Shown piece after piece: positions 1 to 8,761 of a DNA stretch of 64,000 bases (positions are counted from its first letter, which is position 1; the number at the start of each line of letters is the position of its first letter). Where the stretch lies: NCBI RefSeq assembly GCF_902459645.1, contig NZ_CABPSK010000003.1:372001-436000 (forward strand), read 5' to 3'. A program made the translations under genes and the position numbers. The notes beneath the pieces are model-generated. The model was not told the origin of the DNA and did no database searches. It worked only from the letters and a program-made list of their open reading frames with translations. This DNA is from Pandoraea pneumonica. GTDB lineage: Bacteria; Pseudomonadota; Gammaproteobacteria; Burkholderiales; Burkholderiaceae.

Positions 1-359
1 AGCCACCACGGGCGCACACGACGCCCCGGCCCATTCGTCGGCATCGACGATTCGATCGGCGCATCGTTAGCGACAGGCGCATTCGTTTGCGGAATCTCAC
101 TCGCGGGCTTCGCCCCCGCCTGCTGACGTTGCGCATGCGTGCGCAGCAACGCGTCGAGATTGGCGCTCAGGCTTTCGGGCACGGGGGGCAACGCTTGCGC
201 AGCAAACGTCTCGCGATACGGCAGGCGCGACGCCCGCAGCGAGGCCACCACGTCGGCCAGCGCGGGCGAGGCGGCTACGGCCGCTTCTACCTCGGCACGT
301 TCGGCCGGGGCGAGTTCGTTGTCGACGTACGCGAGCAGGCGGATATCGTCTTCGTTCAT
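1..359 (-). CDS. anti-sigma factor, partial (C-terminus beyond window)
   Basis: The reading frame opens at ATG 359 and runs off the left edge without a stop, giving about 119 residues. The N-terminus (MNEDDIRLLAYVDNEL, then a run of Ala/Glu) is the usual opening of proteobacterial anti-sigma factors that begin with 'LLAYVDGEL' and bind a group-IV sigma factor. A basic, proline-rich stretch at the visible end may precede a membrane helix that lies outside the window. The start codon overlaps the stop of the ECF sigma gene (TGATG), so the two are translationally coupled. Function as an anti-sigma is inferred from the N-terminal pattern and the gene pair; the sensed signal is unknown. Confidence 0.75.
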   Translation of the reverse strand, partial: MNEDDIRLLAYVDNELAPAERAEVEAAVAASPALADVVASLRASRLPYRETFAAQALPPVPESLSANLDALLRTHAQRQQAGAKPASEIPQTNAPVANDAPIESSMPTNGPGRRVRPWW

Positions 360-913
360 CACGCGTCCTCCTCACGTGCGCCGGGGGTGGTGTCGATCCG
401 GCGGGGTTGTCCCTCGGGGTTACGGAACCGGTCGCCGATGGTACGGCGAGCACGTGACAGGCGGCTCATGACCGTGCCGATGGGCACGTCGAGCACGAGC
501 GCAGCCTCTTGATAACTCAAGCCTTCAACCGCCACGAGCAGCACCACGAGACGTTGCGCCTCGGGCAACTGGTCGACGGCACCGAAGACCTGGTGATAGC
601 TGGCAAGCTCCTCCGGCGTCGACGCTTGCAAATCAGGCACGGTTTCCACATCGGCGTCTTCCCACGCGAGACTGCCGCGCGAGCGTACCCGCCGCGCACG
701 AATCTCGTTGATCCACGTGGTGTGCACAATGCTGTACATCCAGCTCAGCGCGGAGGTGCCCGGCTGCCACTGATGCACGCGCTCCAAGGCATGCACGCAG
801 GCGCGCTGCACGAGGTCTTCGGCATCGTGACGATCGCCTGCGATACGCAGCGCGAACGCCCAGAGGCGTGGCAGCAGGCCCGGGAGCATGCTGGGCAAAT
901 CCTGACCGGTCAT
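359..913 (-). CDS. ECF (group IV) RNA polymerase sigma factor
   Basis: A 184-aa protein with both sigma regions visible: region 2 around residues 15-75 (ALRIAGDRHDAEDLVQ, then WMYSIVHTTWINEIRARR) and region 4 near residues 110-160 (LPEAQRLVVLLVAVEGLSYQEAALVL followed by GTVMSRLSRAR, the DNA-recognition helix). It directs core RNA polymerase to a small regulon. The ATG at 913 is chosen because the upstream in-frame extension is arginine-rich and unlike a sigma N-terminus. It overlaps the anti-sigma gene by TGATG. The secreted COG4315-type gene lies just upstream on the same strand and could be a regulon member; that link is inference. Confidence 0.9.
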   Translation of the reverse strand: MTGQDLPSMLPGLLPRLWAFALRIAGDRHDAEDLVQRACVHALERVHQWQPGTSALSWMYSIVHTTWINEIRARRVRSRGSLAWEDADVETVPDLQASTPEELASYHQVFGAVDQLPEAQRLVVLLVAVEGLSYQEAALVLDVPIGTVMSRLSRARRTIGDRFRNPEGQPRRIDTTPGAREEDA

Positions 914-1058
914 CGGCGAATTTCCTGGCGGAGGAGACCTGGCGGCAAGCCAGTCCGAAGCGCCGCCGGCGGTGGCCGCCAGCGTACGCCGCGAAATTAT
1001 ACTGAGCCGCCGGGAAACCCGCGCGACGGGAGTTCGCACCCGCGTCCTCCCGCTTCGC

Positions 1059-1451
1059 TCAAGGCTTGATGGCGTGCCACACGTCCTTAAAGCCGTCGCC
1101 CTTCATGTCGCCCGGTGCGGCATCTTTCGTGAACAGGTACATCGGCTTGCCTTTGTAGGCCCACTGCATCTTGCCGTCGTCGCGCTTGATGATCGAGTAG
1201 TCGCCTTCGGGCTTGGCGCCCAACATGGCCATCACCGGCGGCCACGCTTCGGCGCACGGGCCGTTACATGCGCTCTTGCCGCTGCCGGCTTCATCTTTGT
1301 CGAACGTATAGATCGTGCGGTTCTGGCCATCGACCAGCATGCCGTTGGCCGCCTTGAACGGCACTTCTGCGTGGGCAACGGTGGCGGCAAACGCTCCGGC
1401 GGCGACGACGAGAGCGGACAGAACGGCGGACATCGATTGACGTTGGTTCAT
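1059..1451 (-). CDS. secreted COG4315-type protein with YxFxxD repeats
   Basis: A 130-aa exported protein with a signal peptide (residues 1-28, ending ATVAHA). The mature part carries two copies of the 'secreted repeat of unknown function' motif: IYTFDKDEAGSGKSACNG-P-C followed by AWPP, and MYLFTKDAAPGDMKGDGFKDVWHAI. A cysteine pair (SACNGPC) sits in the first repeat. The family is common beside ECF sigma/anti-sigma pairs in Betaproteobacteria, as here, and is thought to work in the periplasm, but no biochemical role is established. Family assignment is firm; function is unknown. Confidence 0.85.
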   Translation of the reverse strand: MNQRQSMSAVLSALVVAAGAFAATVAHAEVPFKAANGMLVDGQNRTIYTFDKDEAGSGKSACNGPCAEAWPPVMAMLGAKPEGDYSIIKRDDGKMQWAYKGKPMYLFTKDAAPGDMKGDGFKDVWHAIKP

Positions 1452-1563
1452 CAGATTGGCTCCTCAGGTAATTGTCGGTGTCGACATTGAGAGAACGTTC
1501 GCCCGCAACGCTTTATTCCATCGCGAGCGATCGGTATTTTCCGCCGCTGCCCGGTAAACGACA

Positions 1564-1593
1564 ACGGCCACCCGAGCCCCCTCGGATGGCCGT
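1564..1593 (-). terminator. hairpin downstream of the ABC importer operon
   Basis: A 13-bp stem with one G-U wobble on the minus strand (ACGGCCAYCCGAG arm) and a four-base loop lies 80 bases after the last permease stop. On the minus strand it is followed by TTGTCGTTT, a weak U-tract. It probably ends the transport operon. The rest of 1452-1675 holds no gene that I can support. Confidence 0.55.
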
Positions 1594-1675
1594 CACCGGG
1601 CAGGCCGCGCCGGGGGGACATCCGGCGCGTCTGCCTGACAAACGCAATATTCCTTTGCTGGCTGACTTCCCCTCT

Positions 1676-2641
1676 TTATTCTCCTTTCGGTGCTTCTTTG
1701 ACGCGGCTCACCAACTGCGTCGGGCTGACGAATTGCAGCGCGATGAGCACCCACAGCAACGTGATCGCCATGTAGATCATCGCCATCGCATCGATCGACT
1801 GTGGCGCCCGCACGCCGGTGGAAAACACCGCGTAGTACAGCGCCACCACGAGCGTCTGTGTGTCTGGGCCTGCCGTGAAGAACGTCAGTTCGAACATCCC
1901 GATGGTGCGCACCAGCACCAGCAAGCCTGCCGCAAGCATGCCCGGCACCAGCAACGGCAGCAGCACGTAGCGGAAGTACTTGAGCGTGTTCGCACCGAAG
2001 ATGCGCGCGGCAGCCTCCAGATTCGGGTCGATCTGCTCGATGAACGGCGTCATCACGAGAATCACGAACGGCAGCGACGGGACGAGGTTCGCGAGAATCA
2101 CGCCCGAGAGCGTGCCGCCCAACCCGATCTTGTAGAGCACCGTCGCCATCGGAATGCCGTACGTCACCGGCGGCACCATCAACGGCAGCAGGAACACCAG
2201 CATCGCAATCCGCTTGCCGGGGAACTGCGCACGCGCCAACGCGTAGGCCGCGGGCACCCCCAACGCAATGGACAACAGCACCACGGCGCCCACGACCTCG
2301 AACGTCACCCACAACACGTTAGCGAGTTGGAAGTCGTTCCACGCCTGCGCATACCAATGCAGCGTGAAGCTCTCGGGCAGCGGCGTGCCGAACCAGCGCG
2401 TAGCGACCGAGTTCATCGTGACCGTGGCAATCATCAAGCCGACGTTCACGAGGAAGAAGATCATCGCGCCCCACACCAGCACCCGCCAGATGCGCGCGCC
2501 GGGGCCTTCGCGGCGCAAATTGCGGCGCGCACCCTTCGCTTCGCGCGACGCGGTTGTGTTGCCCACGGGCGAAGGCGTCGTCATGAGGTCTCCGTTCTGC
2601 ATAGCCATGGCACCCGCCATCGATTTATCGGTCGCGCTCAT
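1676..2641 (-). CDS. ABC transporter permease, spermidine/putrescine (PotC) type
   Basis: A 321-aa inner-membrane permease with about six membrane spans. The BPD_transp_1 signature is present: the EAA loop reads EAAARIFGANTLKYFRYVLLPLLVPG, the cytoplasmic contact for the ATPase. Length and order match PotC-like subunits of the polyamine/opine/phosphonate/iron class of importers. It is the last gene of a four-gene operon (binding protein, ATPase, permease, permease), and its start overlaps the stop of the preceding permease by four bases (ATGA). The N-terminal 45 residues are polar and variable, so translation may begin at one of the other methionines at residues 8, 12 or 19. Substrate cannot be read from this gene. 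Confidence 0.88.
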   Translation of the reverse strand: MSATDKSMAGAMAMQNGDLMTTPSPVGNTTASREAKGARRNLRREGPGARIWRVLVWGAMIFFLVNVGLMIATVTMNSVATRWFGTPLPESFTLHWYAQAWNDFQLANVLWVTFEVVGAVVLLSIALGVPAAYALARAQFPGKRIAMLVFLLPLMVPPVTYGIPMATVLYKIGLGGTLSGVILANLVPSLPFVILVMTPFIEQIDPNLEAAARIFGANTLKYFRYVLLPLLVPGMLAAGLLVLVRTIGMFELTFFTAGPDTQTLVVALYYAVFSTGVRAPQSIDAMAMIYMAITLLWVLIALQFVSPTQLVSRVKEAPKGE

Positions 2642-3519
2642 CCTTTGCCTCCCGTGGTCGGACCGCTATAGAACGCCCGGCGTGCGCCGAGCATGCCCGC
2701 CACGATCAGCAGTTGCACAAAGCCCATCACAATCGCCACACACGATGCGAGCGAGTAGTCGTAGCTCTCGAATGCCGCTTCGTACGCCGCGATCGACACC
2801 ACGCGCGTGGCACCGGCCGGCACCCCGAGCAGCACCGCCGACGGAAACACCGAAAACGCCTGCACGAACGACAGACACGCAGCCATCGTCAGCCCGGGCA
2901 CGAGCAACGGCAGATAGATCAGCCGGAACTGTTCCCACGGGCCTGCGCCGAGCGTACCTGCGGCGCGCGCCAGCGTCGGATCGATACCCGTCACGTACGA
3001 CAGAATCAGCAGGAACGCGAACGGAAACCCCGAGATCACGAGCGAGATCAACACGCCCCAGTAGTTGTGGGTCAGACGCACTTCATCGCTATACAAATGC
3101 AACGCGTGCAGTGCCTGCGGGAACCAGCCGTTCGGCCCGTAATACGTCAGCATGCCGTCGGCGATCAGCACCGTGCCGAGCGTGACCGGCACCACCAGCA
3201 GCATCGTCACGAACTTCGCCGCAGGCGTGTTGCGGCGCAACGCAAACGCCGCCGGAATCGATGCGCCGACGTTGATCAGCGTGGCGGGAACCGCAAGCTT
3301 GAGCGTGATCCAGACCGTCGGCCAAAGCGTGGATTCGGTAAAGAACTTGAGATAGTTCGCGAACACCCCGCCGCCGTCCATCGGCTGGAACGACAGGAAC
3401 AAGCCGTACGCGAACGGGTACACGAACATCGCCACCAGACACGCGAGCGCTGGCACGACGAGCCAGCCGCGCGCATCGAATCGTGCCCCGGCCGGGGCCG
3501 TAGACGTGGCGGCACTCAT
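2638..3519 (-). CDS. ABC transporter permease, PotB type
   Basis: A 293-aa membrane protein with six predicted spans. Its EAA-type loop (ARAAGTLGAGPWEQFRLIYLPLLVPG) is the coupling segment for the ATPase. It pairs with the PotC-type permease to form the heterodimeric channel of the importer. Both ends overlap neighbours by four bases (ATGA), showing tight operon coupling with the ATPase gene upstream and the second permease downstream. Family assignment follows from topology, EAA loop and gene order. Confidence 0.88.
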   Translation of the reverse strand: MSAATSTAPAGARFDARGWLVVPALACLVAMFVYPFAYGLFLSFQPMDGGGVFANYLKFFTESTLWPTVWITLKLAVPATLINVGASIPAAFALRRNTPAAKFVTMLLVVPVTLGTVLIADGMLTYYGPNGWFPQALHALHLYSDEVRLTHNYWGVLISLVISGFPFAFLLILSYVTGIDPTLARAAGTLGAGPWEQFRLIYLPLLVPGLTMAACLSFVQAFSVFPSAVLLGVPAGATRVVSIAAYEAAFESYDYSLASCVAIVMGFVQLLIVAGMLGARRAFYSGPTTGGKG

Positions 3520-4595
3520 GCCCGCTCTCCCGCGTACACGAGCGTGCGATCGGCTGGCACGCGCAGCGGCACACGCTCACCAACAGCGAAGTCGCCGGGC
3601 AAGCGCGCATACAACGGGCCGAACGGCGACGCCACGCGCAGCAGCGAATCGTGACCGCCGTATTCCACCGTTTCCACCACGGCCTCAAAGGCGTTGTCGT
3701 TGGCGGCTTGCGCGCGCTCGAAGTCGTCGGGCCGGATTGCCACACTCACGTTGGCGCCGCTAGGCGATTCCATGAGCACGCCGTCGAACGACGCACCGCC
3801 TGCTGACACGCGGGCATGTTCGCCCTGCGTCGACGTGACCGAAAAGTCGAGCACATTGCGATAGCCCATGAAGCGCGCCACGTGCAGATTGCGCGGGCGG
3901 CAATACACGTCGCGCGGCACACCGATTTGCTGCACCACGCCTTCTTTCATCACGACGATGCGATCGGCCATCGACAGCGCTTCGTCCTGATCGTGCGTGA
4001 CGTAGATCGTCGCGCGGTCGAGCTTGCCGTGAATGCGGCGAATCTCGGCGCGCATCTCGATACGCAGCTTCGCGTCGAGATTCGACAAGGGCTCGTCCAT
4101 CAGCACCACCGGCGGCTCGATCACGATGGCGCGTGCAATCGCCACGCGCTGCTGCTGGCCGCCCGAGAGTTGACCGGGCAGCTTGCGCTCGTGCCCCACG
4201 AGTTGCACGAGTTGCAGCGCGTCGCGCGCCCGCTTCTCGATCTCCGCACGCGGCACGCCGCGCATGCGCAGACCGAAGCCCACGTTCTCGAGCACGCTCA
4301 TATGCGGAAACAGCGCGTAGTTCTGAAACACCATGCCGAAGCCGCGCTTTTCGCTGGGCAGCACGTCGATGCGCTCGTCGTCGAGCCAGATCGCGCCGCC
4401 CGTGAGCGGCGTGAGTCCGGCAATGCAGTTGAGCGCGGTCGACTTGCCGCAGCCCGACGGCCCGAGCAAGGCGATGAACTCGCCGCGCTCGATCGTCAGG
4501 TCCAGCCCGTTCAGTGCAGCAACGGACTGGCCTTCGGCGTTGGTGAAACTACGCGCAACGTTGTCGAGGCGTAGATGCTGAAAGTTATGCTTCAT
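3516..4595 (-). CDS. ABC transporter ATP-binding subunit, PotA type
   Basis: A 359-aa ATPase. Walker A is GPSGCGKST, the Q-loop follows at NYALFPHMSV, the signature is LSGGQQQRVAIARA, Walker B is VVLMDEPLSNLDAKLR and the switch histidine is in IYVTHDQDEA. The C-terminal 100 residues form a TOBE regulatory domain (VSVAIRPDDFE). This is the layout of PotA/FbpC-like subunits. I start it at ATG 4595 (MKHNFQHLRLD), because the 21 codons upstream do not resemble the family. Its stop overlaps the next permease start. It powers import of whatever the binding protein captures. Confidence 0.93.
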   Translation of the reverse strand: MKHNFQHLRLDNVARSFTNAEGQSVAALNGLDLTIERGEFIALLGPSGCGKSTALNCIAGLTPLTGGAIWLDDERIDVLPSEKRGFGMVFQNYALFPHMSVLENVGFGLRMRGVPRAEIEKRARDALQLVQLVGHERKLPGQLSGGQQQRVAIARAIVIEPPVVLMDEPLSNLDAKLRIEMRAEIRRIHGKLDRATIYVTHDQDEALSMADRIVVMKEGVVQQIGVPRDVYCRPRNLHVARFMGYRNVLDFSVTSTQGEHARVSAGGASFDGVLMESPSGANVSVAIRPDDFERAQAANDNAFEAVVETVEYGGHDSLLRVASPFGPLYARLPGDFAVGERVPLRVPADRTLVYAGERA

Positions 4596-4621
4596 GACGA
4601 AACCCTTGTGAATCCGCCGAA

Positions 4622-5797
4622 TTACTTCGACTTCTGGGCGCCGATCTCGGCATCCCACTTCTGGAAGGCCGCCACCATGGCCGTGGCGTCGAGCGGCACG
4701 GCATGCGGGAAGTCGGCGATCAGCTTCGCGTACTCGGGACGACCGTACTTGGCGATCACTTCCTGACTCTTGGCGGGCGCAGCCGAGAGCGGCACGTCCT
4801 TCACGGCGGGGCCCGGATAGAAGTAGCCGTCGTCGTAGGTCAGCGCCTGTTGCGCCGGTTCAAGCATGAAGTTGATCAGCTTGATGATGACTTCCATCTT
4901 TTCCTTCGACACGCCCTTGGGCACGACCATGTAGTGCGCGTCGTTCACCCACGTGAACTTGTCGAACGACTGCACCTTGAAGCTCGCCGGGACGATGCCG
5001 AGTGCGCGCGGGTTGATGTCCCAGCCCGTGACGGTCACGGTCATATCGCGGCTGCCTTCGCCGAGTTCCTTCATCACCGCCGACGTGCCGCCCGGGTAGT
5101 ACGGAATGCACGTATCGAGTTCTTTCAGGAAAGCCCACGTCTTGTCCCAGCCCTTGATCGGATCGTGCGGATCTTTGTCGCCGAGCAGATACGGCAGGCC
5201 CATCAGGAACGTACGGCCCGGGCCGGAGTTGGCCGGACGCGCGTAAATCAGCTTGCCGGGGTTCGCTTTGCACCATGCCAGCAGCTCAGCCGGCGTTTTC
5301 GGCGGTGCGCTGACCTTGGCCGGGTTGTATTCCACGAGCGGACCAGCGGGCATGAACGTCACCGCCAGACCATAGCCCTTCGAGAGTTCCTGCATCGCGC
5401 GCACATTCGGCGCGTACTTGTCGAGCACGCCCGGCAGTTGGGCGCTGTACTCGGGCAGCAGGCGTTGCCAGAGGTTTTGCTGGATACCGGCGGCGAGCGC
5501 ATCGGTGCCGGTCAGCACCACATCGATGTCGGCGCGGCCAGCGGCCTGCATCGCTTTGATCTTGCCCGGCAGTTGCGGCGCCGGGGCGTTGGTGAAGGTG
5601 ATTTTCGAGACCAGATCCGGGTACTTGTCACGGAACGCTTCGAAGCCCTTCTGCGTGAGCGCGAGGTTACCCGCCACGTCCACGATATTGAGCGTCACCG
5701 GCGCAGCAGCGGCGGTGTTCGCAATGCTTCCCACTACGGCGGCACATGCCAGTGCGCTTAACGTGCGTTGCCAGAATCCCCTGCGGCTGAAGGCCAT
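4622..5797 (-). CDS. periplasmic substrate-binding protein of the ABC importer
   Basis: A 391-aa extracellular solute-binding protein (family 1, PotD/FbpA-like fold). It has a signal peptide at residues 1-32 (basic start, hydrophobic core, cut after AAA-A). The mature protein shows the usual two-lobed pattern, with a conserved segment GPGRTFLMGLPYLLG. First gene of the importer operon, 26 bases before the ATPase gene, and divergent from the glucarate-dehydratase-family gene. The shared intergenic region carries matched operators, so the likely substrate is a sugar acid, although this transporter class more often carries polyamines or iron. The substrate is inference from context. Confidence 0.88.
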   Translation of the reverse strand: MAFSRRGFWQRTLSALACAAVVGSIANTAAAAPVTLNIVDVAGNLALTQKGFEAFRDKYPDLVSKITFTNAPAPQLPGKIKAMQAAGRADIDVVLTGTDALAAGIQQNLWQRLLPEYSAQLPGVLDKYAPNVRAMQELSKGYGLAVTFMPAGPLVEYNPAKVSAPPKTPAELLAWCKANPGKLIYARPANSGPGRTFLMGLPYLLGDKDPHDPIKGWDKTWAFLKELDTCIPYYPGGTSAVMKELGEGSRDMTVTVTGWDINPRALGIVPASFKVQSFDKFTWVNDAHYMVVPKGVSKEKMEVIIKLINFMLEPAQQALTYDDGYFYPGPAVKDVPLSAAPAKSQEVIAKYGRPEYAKLIADFPHAVPLDATAMVAAFQKWDAEIGAQKSK

Positions 5798-5830
5798 GCT
5801 GTCTCCTCTTCTAGGTTAAATTTCTCGTAA

Positions 5831-5843
5831 GTCATCATATGAC
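5831..5843. promoter_or_regulatory. putative operator GTCAT-N3-ATGAC upstream of the importer
   Basis: GTCATCATATGAC is a palindrome with arms GTCAT/ATGAC and a 3-base centre. It lies 34-46 bases before the binding-protein ATG. A second copy with the same arms sits before the divergent dehydratase gene. Short perfect dyads of this size are typical of GntR/FadR-type sites, and such a regulator is encoded nearby at 8844. Confidence 0.55.
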
Positions 5844-6019
5844 TGACGTTGTCATTTTGCAATTAGGAGACGCCGCGAAACACGTCAGAGATTTCCCTAG
5901 GATAGCGAGACATCTTTGTTTTTGCAGCGTTTACAGGCTTATTTCACCAGGAAAGACAGCCAACGATCAGGGGAAACACCGATAGAGAGACGCCGGATGC
6001 GTCACCTAAATTACGGCCA

Positions 6020-6032
6020 GTCATACGATGAC
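6020..6032. promoter_or_regulatory. putative operator GTCAT-N3-ATGAC upstream of the dehydratase gene
   Basis: GTCATACGATGAC has the same arms as the site at 5831 and lies 57-69 bases before the GTG of the dehydratase gene. The pair would let one regulator control both divergent transcripts. Confidence 0.55.
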
Positions 6033-6088
6033 GTAAAAGATATCAGCGCACCGCAATTTGCGGATGCCGCAGACGAGGCCGAGACACC

Positions 6089-7363
6089 GTGAAAATCCAG
6101 CGCATCACCATCACCCCGATTGCCTTTCGCGACCCGCCGCTGCTCAACGCGGCCGGTATTCACGAGCCCTACGCCCTGCGCACGATCATCGAAATCGAGA
6201 CCGATAACGGGCATGTCGGGTTGGGCGAGACGTATGGCGACGCCCCGGTGCTCACCCTGTTGCAAAACACCCGCGAGCATTTGATCGGCATGGACCCGTT
6301 CGACACCAACGGCCTGCGTGCCCGGGTGGCGGCGGTGGTGGCGCGTGGCGTGGGCGGCGAGCGCGTCGAGTACGAACTCGCGCCGGGCACCGATCCGCGC
6401 AAGGATGCCGAGAAGATTTACTCCGCCTTCGAAGTGCCCTTCCTCGATTTGCAGGCGCGGCATCTGGGCATTCCGCTCGTCGAGCTCCTGGGCGGTGCGG
6501 TGCGCAACGAGGTGCAGTACAGCGCGTATCTGTTCTTCAAGTACGCGCAGCACATCGAGAACCCCTACGCCCCCGACAGTTGGGGCGAGACGCTCGACGC
6601 CACGCAGTTGGTCGCGCAGGCACGCACGATGATCGACACCTACGGCTTCGGCAGCATCAAGCTCAAAGCCGGTGCGCTCGATCCGAGCGCAGAAGTGAAG
6701 TGTCTCAAGGCGCTCAAGCGCGCATTCCCGGACAAGCCGCTGCGCATCGATCCGAACGGCAACTGGTCGCTCGCCACCGCCATCGCGATGGGCCGCGAAC
6801 TCGAAGGCGATCTCGAGTACTACGAAGACCCCACGCCCACACTCGAAGGCATGGCCGAACTGCACCGTGCAACCGGCATGCCGCTCGCCACCAACATGGT
6901 GGTGACCGATCTGCGCCAGTTCCGCGAAAACGTGCGGGTGAACGGCGCGCAAATCATTCTTTCCGATCACCACTACTGGGGCGGCCTGCGCGATACGCAG
7001 CTTCTGGCGCGCATGTGCGAGACGTTCGATCTCGGCCTGTCCATGCATTCCAACTCCCACCTGGGCATCAGCCTGATGGCCATGACGCATCTGGCCGCGA
7101 GCGTGCCGCGTCTGTCCTATGCCTGCGACACGCATTACCCGTGGCAAGAGGCCGATGAAGAAGTCGTGCGCGGGGGAAAGATCGCGATCCGCAATGGCGC
7201 CGTCGCCGTCACGAAGGCCCCGGGGCTGGGTCTCGAAATCGATCAGGACCAGTTGGCGAAGCTTCACGAGCAATACCTGCGTTGCGGGGTGCGCACCCGT
7301 AACGACGCGGTACAGATGCGCAAATACCAACCCGGCTGGAGCGGCAAGGCACCCCGCTTCTGA
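6089..7363 (+). CDS. gudD: glucarate dehydratase family protein (enolase superfamily)
   Basis: A 424-aa enzyme of the mandelate-racemase/enolase superfamily. The residues that define the glucarate dehydratase family are all present: Lys191/Lys193 in SIKLKAG, magnesium ligands Asp221 (RIDPNGNW), Glu246 (YYEDPTP) and Asn269 (LATNM), and the Asp293 (LSDHHYWGG)/His320 (SMHSNSHLG) catalytic dyad. The family dehydrates D-glucarate or close aldarates to a 5-keto-4-deoxy acid. Start is GTG at 6089. It is divergent from the importer and followed by a porin and a FadR-type regulator, together a plausible uptake and catabolism unit. The protein is slightly shorter than E. coli GudD, so exact substrate (glucarate, idarate or another aldarate) is open. 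Confidence 0.88.
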   Translation: MKIQRITITPIAFRDPPLLNAAGIHEPYALRTIIEIETDNGHVGLGETYGDAPVLTLLQNTREHLIGMDPFDTNGLRARVAAVVARGVGGERVEYELAPGTDPRKDAEKIYSAFEVPFLDLQARHLGIPLVELLGGAVRNEVQYSAYLFFKYAQHIENPYAPDSWGETLDATQLVAQARTMIDTYGFGSIKLKAGALDPSAEVKCLKALKRAFPDKPLRIDPNGNWSLATAIAMGRELEGDLEYYEDPTPTLEGMAELHRATGMPLATNMVVTDLRQFRENVRVNGAQIILSDHHYWGGLRDTQLLARMCETFDLGLSMHSNSHLGISLMAMTHLAASVPRLSYACDTHYPWQEADEEVVRGGKIAIRNGAVAVTKAPGLGLEIDQDQLAKLHEQYLRCGVRTRNDAVQMRKYQPGWSGKAPRF

Positions 7364-7451
7364 CACAGGCACACGCGGTATCCGAAGTCCCGAAGCATCG
7401 AAGCACCGTAGTTTCAGAAACACAAGAAAACACACCACCTGAGGGGATGTC

Positions 7452-8624
7452 GTGAGACAAACGAAACTGTTCGCCGGGCTTGCACTCGCCGGTCTCGCTG
7501 CCGGCGCCGTGCCGGCCTTCGCGCAAACCAACGTCACGCTGTACGGGATCGTCGACGATGCGCTGACTTACAGCAGCAACCAGAACGGCAGTTCCAACAC
7601 CTACCTGCGTAACGGCAATCTGGCGGGTAGCCGCTGGGGCATTCGCGGCACGGAAGATCTGGGCGGCGGCACCAAGGCGCTGTTCCAGTTGGAAAACGGC
7701 TTCGACGTGAACAGCGGCGCGTTCAGCTCGGCGGGCGTGATGTTCAATCGTCAGGCGTTCGTAGGGCTGAAGAACGACACCGTCGGCACCGTCACCATCG
7801 GCCGTCAGTACACGCCGTACTACCTGATGGTCGGCACGATCGGCCCCGTGGCCTACGTCACGGGCGCGACCGGCGCGCACCCGGGCGATATCGACGGTTT
7901 GGACACGACGATTCGCATCAACAACTCGGTGACGTACACCTCGCCGGTGCTGTGGGGTGTGACGGCCAGCTTGCAATACGGCTTCGGCGGCCAACCCGGC
8001 GCATTCAGCAAGGGCAATACGTATTCCGGCGCATTGCGCTACGACGGCGGCCCGCTGTCGTTGGCAGCCGGTTATTTGCGTTTGAACAACGTGGGTGGCG
8101 GCACGAGCTGGAACAGTGCGTCGACCGGGTCGTTCGGCACCTCGGCGGTCAATCAGGGTTACGTGACGGCAGACGTGCTGCAACACATCGCCTTCGCGGG
8201 CGTGTACACCATCGGCGGCCTGACGTTCGGGGCAAGCTACAGCAACGTGCAGTACAAGCCGGGCGCCACGTCGCTGTTCCACGACACGGCAGTGTTCAAT
8301 ACGGCGGGCGTGCACGCGTCGTGGATCGTTGCGCCGCAATGGCGTCTGGCGGCCGCCTATAGCTATACGGCAGCGTCGAAGGCAAACGGCATCAACGATG
8401 CCGCGACCTATCATCAGGTCTCGCTCGCGCAGGTGTATTCGCTCTCGAAGCGCACGTCGCTCTACGCGCTCGAAGCGTGGCAGCACGCCAACGGCAAGTC
8501 GCTGTCGGCCAATGCGACGAGCATCATCAACGCCGGTCCGGTGGTGGGCGATTCGCAGAACGCCACGCCGTCGACGACGAGCTCGCAGTTCGTCGGCATG
8601 CTGGGGATTCGCGTCGACTTCTGA
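7452..8624 (+). CDS. general outer-membrane porin (Burkholderiales type)
   Basis: A 390-aa trimeric beta-barrel porin. Signal peptide residues 1-24 (cut after PAFA), mature start QTNVTLYGIVDDALTY, the hallmark of Neisseria/Burkholderia-type porins; the chain ends in MLGIRVDF with the C-terminal Phe needed by the BAM complex. The internal GNLAGSRWGIRGTEDLGGGTKALFQLE segment is the conserved loop-strand region. The GTG at 7452 is used, since the ATG just before it reads straight into a stop; GAGGGG ahead of it is the ribosome-binding site. Its place between the dehydratase and the regulator suggests it admits the same sugar acid. Confidence 0.92.
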   Translation: MRQTKLFAGLALAGLAAGAVPAFAQTNVTLYGIVDDALTYSSNQNGSSNTYLRNGNLAGSRWGIRGTEDLGGGTKALFQLENGFDVNSGAFSSAGVMFNRQAFVGLKNDTVGTVTIGRQYTPYYLMVGTIGPVAYVTGATGAHPGDIDGLDTTIRINNSVTYTSPVLWGVTASLQYGFGGQPGAFSKGNTYSGALRYDGGPLSLAAGYLRLNNVGGGTSWNSASTGSFGTSAVNQGYVTADVLQHIAFAGVYTIGGLTFGASYSNVQYKPGATSLFHDTAVFNTAGVHASWIVAPQWRLAAAYSYTAASKANGINDAATYHQVSLAQVYSLSKRTSLYALEAWQHANGKSLSANATSIINAGPVVGDSQNATPSTTSSQFVGMLGIRVDF

Positions 8625-8761
8625 CGTCTGCCCGCACGTTGTGTGTCCTGAGGGTCGACGCCGTGCGCGCGTCGGCCCGTGCTTGACGAGTGGTCGCGAG
8701 AAGGCGCACTTTGGACCGTCGATACCGCATCGCATTTGGGGTGAGGCATCGACGGTCGATT

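Noticed and set aside
1472-2671. Long plus-strand frame (399 codons) opposite the ABC permeases
   Set aside because: His/Arg-rich antisense shadow of two clear permease genes; typical for high-GC DNA.
6011-8735. Two 508-codon minus-strand frames opposite the dehydratase and porin
   Set aside because: They mirror strong genes with catalytic and signal-peptide features; composition is unlike real proteins.
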